DNA of 64,000 nucleotides from Lepidodermella squamata (taxonomy: Eukaryota > Gastrotricha): assembly GCA_047495785.1 (NCBI GenBank), contig JBLDXI010000004.1, positions 1,488,001 to 1,552,000 of the forward strand. The letters run 5' to 3'. The notes under the pieces are model-generated. The model ran no database searches. It had not been told where the DNA came from and was given only the letters and a program-made list of their open reading frames with translations. The translations under genes were made by a program, and so were the position numbers. Position 1 is the stretch's first letter; every line of letters begins with the position of its first letter. This document shows positions 61,443 to 64,000 of the stretch, piece by piece.

Positions 61443-64000
61443 TCAGATATCATTAGGGAATATTTCCTCGACCATGAAGTAACTCGTTCCTCCCAGTCCG
61501 ATTCCTAAGGAAAGGAAATCCGGAAAATATGTTCAATATCTAATGAAATTGCATTATAGCTCACCGCTGTTGTACATCATCCCTGGATAAGCATTTGATT
61601 TGACCGCGTATTGAATTGTGAGAGTTACTTGGCCTGAAGCAACTGGCATCTTGCAGATACCCTCAACTGGAAATTCACAATGAAATTCGAGAAAAAATGC
61701 AGCAAAATCAAGTACCGTAACCCGGTCGACCGATGTGAACCCCGTGATACCCATTCCAAAACACCATTGAAGTTTCGATCTGCGTTGGATCGGTGCACTC
61801 TTTGCCATTTATACGAATGAACCTTGGAAAAAGCTATCAACTACGGCAATCATTTGGAAAATCCTCTAGTTCACCATTTTAGCTGCTCAGACCAAGACGG
61901 GCTAATCGCAAGGGTCCCCATAAACATACCAGTGTACCATTTCACATGGATTGATGATGTGTCTTGCAGTTTTGTCCAGACGAAAATCTAGAAAATGTAA
62001 CAAATTACCATCTGAAGGAATTTTCGTTCAAATATATGCCTTAAGGGGTGTATTTGCACATGGTTGAGTCGAACAGCTACTGCTACAGCTTCCACTGTAA
62101 CGACACGAGTCCTTGAAACTGAAATACTGCCTGTTGTAGTAGGGCAGATCGGCCATAGTTCCATCCGATAGCAATAAGCCATTTGTCGGTAACAACTCGT
62201 TGATTTCTTCGACGAAAATCTGAGAAGGCTGGCCGTTGCCAAGGTTTACTTCGATGTATGAAGCATTGTCGACGCCGTAAGAAATGCAGTTCTGATCGAC
62301 CATGATGTTGATGTCGTATTTGCCAACTGGAAGATTCCTGCAAACTCCGTCAACTTGGATCGAAAAATAAAAGACAGTAATTGAGAGTAGGGATCAAATT
62401 TTCATTGCGAGGTTGAGGGTTCAATTATTTTTTCGATCGGGATAGGGGGGTGGGGGGGGGGGGTTCAGTTTTGAAATGTTCAAAACACTGCGCGAAGTAG
62501 AATCCTGGAACTAGGGGGTATTTTCGGGCACCCTTTTTCGGTTTTCCAATTCAATTCGAGCTGATTTTGATTTTAAATCTTTAATTGCCGCTTACGATTG
62601 AAAGTTGTCGCGCCAACCGCCATTCGCCCAGCCGTGTAGTTGGCATCTTGAGCCTGGTACAGCGTGTGCTCAATCGGAAACGGATCCGCGCATTGGCGGC
62701 CGTTGATGAGCGCGAAAAATCGAATGCATCGCTTGTAGACATCGAACATCACCTTGGCGTGCCAGTAGATGCGCAACAACGAAGTAGCACTTCGCTTCTT
62801 ATATTTCAGAATTTGCTGAAAGAAACATTTCAAAATGGAATTAGGGCGATGTGGGTTTGTCTTACGTAGGGAAGTTGCCTTTCTCCTGTTGTATACGGCA
62901 CCGACTCTTGAAATTGATCTGAAACAGTATTGAATACTGTCGAAGATCGACAAATCGCAGCATCATCTGACGGTGAAATGGGAGCATTGTGCAAACAATA
63001 AATATAAATTGAAAGGCATTGTTCAAACCTGTTTTGAAAAGATAACTAGCAGGTATGAATTCTTCGAAGTAAATGAAGCTCGGTGTAGGGTAGGAATTCA
63101 TGACAACTCCAATCGAGACGGCCATGCGCTGAACGAGCTCCCGCCGCAAGGACACGCCGTACGAACGATCACCACGCGGCACCTCGTTAAATGTACACAG
63201 CATTTCGCCTATATGCCATAGCGTAAAAGTGTGTTCTAATATCGGGCTTTGACTTACCCCCCACGGCAACGCCAGCATCTGCGCTGTAGCCAGGATTTTT
63301 CATATCGCGACCGATGTGGTGTGTGAGGCTGATATTAAGCCAATATCGAAACTGGGTTCGATGTTAGGTAATGTGTTCCTACCCTTTCTCGCCCATGCAC
63401 AAATTGCCGTTTAGAGTCACGTCAACGTAAGCCACTTCTTTTCCGCAACAACTCTGTTCCCATATATACCTTTCGATTAATGAAGGCTCAATCATTCTAT
63501 CAGAACGATATCAAGCACTTACCATGTGAAGCTCATTGATACTCGAACGTGAGTGAAATCGTGAAGCTTTTTCCAAGTTCCTTGCTGTTTTTAAGTAAAT
63601 ATCCAGCAATTTTATGAGCTGCCGAATAATTTTCTTTATCGTTCACTTTTTATTCCAGCACGGAAAATGGAAAATCATAAAAATCATAAAAATTGGACGC
63701 GCAATATTGGAAATTGAAAAATTGAGGGAAATTGAGGGAGAAGGGATACCTCAGCGAATGATTGCATGACCTTGATAATATTGATTAAGCGACGATCTCA
63801 CCTTGAAGTTCGGTATGGCTGTATAACCGCTGATATTTCGCGAGAACTGCGTGAAATGAACCCTGCGCGGATATTCAACACAGCCGTTTTCTTCGCCTGT
63901 AAATCGAATACATGTTATGCTTGTTTGGAAAATATCTCGGTTTCCTCCGTACCAGCGCAATACGACTTTGACCCTACGCAGTCCTGAACACAAACTGGAG
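61443..64000 (-). CDS. Protein with three CTHRC1-like domains (5' partial)
   Basis: Thirteen exons on minus: 63953-64000 (enters from the right), 63802-63896, 63523-63584, 63383-63469, 63258-63328, 63029-63235, 62866-62966, 62596-62815, 62040-62353, 61938-61987, 61716-61822, 61565-61666 and 61443-61504; 507 residues, phases fully consistent. Three copies of the C-terminal domain of collagen triple helix repeat-containing protein 1: domain 1 with SCCGKEVAYVDVTLNGNLC and MLCTFNEVPRG; domain 2 with FFALINGRQCADPFPIE, VCRNLPVGKYDINI and QIFVEEI; domain 3 with FIRINGKEC, VEGICKMP and YFMVEEI. No collagen repeat is seen within the window. Likely secreted. The intron 63236-63257 is only 22 nt, and the intron after 62040 appears to be GC-AG. 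Confidence 0.85.

Noticed and set aside
62448-62463. G-rich run
   Set aside because: A single short intronic run in the CTHRC1-like gene; too short and isolated to call a quadruplex or regulatory site.

Overview
The window is genomic DNA of an invertebrate metazoan. The genes are metazoan in type: C-type lectin-like (CTLD) and EGF-like secreted proteins, a CTHRC1-like protein, Cys-loop receptors and 7TM receptors. Most are split by GT-AG introns of about 50-60 nt, and a few introns are only 20-26 nt. Base composition is moderately AT-rich. The phylum cannot be fixed from the sequence; very short introns occur in dicyemids, larvaceans and some other small-genome animals, and I make no firm call.

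Region 1 (0-9 kb): the 3' end of an RTE-like LINE, a 5'-truncated copy of the same family with a clear 11-bp target duplication, two divergently placed paralogues for secreted Cys-rich proteins (1480-1883 minus; 4462-5890 plus), a secreted protein made of six Cys repeats (6688-8215), and a weak two-exon candidate (8447-8915). Region 2 (9.1-24.6 kb): a 14-exon six-CTLD gene (9141-14027, plus) converges on a 21-exon gene with 11 EGF-like domains and four CTLDs (22659-14712, minus). Behind it lies a shortened EGF-only paralogue (24564-23229). All exon phases were checked by hand and agree. Region 3 (24.6-32 kb): no convincing gene, but several non-autonomous TIR elements, nested foldbacks and hairpins, some with exact target duplications. 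Region 4 (32-47.3 kb): two intronless paralogues encoding LamG-like domains, a Ser/Thr stalk and a Cys-loop ion channel, both on minus. Between them sit an APE-type LINE with a 12-bp target duplication (38299-42626), inserted between copies of a GTTGCGGACAGAC motif, and a decayed CTLD copy. Region 5 (48-61.4 kb): three tandem 7TM receptor genes plus a fourth fragment, interleaved with a decayed trypsin-sushi gene, a decayed ankyrin gene, MITEs and a small CCCH zinc-finger gene. Region 6 (61.4-64 kb): a 13-exon gene (minus) with three CTHRC1-like domains, running off the right edge.

The locus is a mosaic of locally duplicated secreted and membrane-protein families. Duplicates differ in age, several are decaying, and mobile elements lie between and inside them. 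The shared theme is extracellular: adhesion, matrix and recognition proteins, and receptors. A joint pathway is not shown by the sequence.
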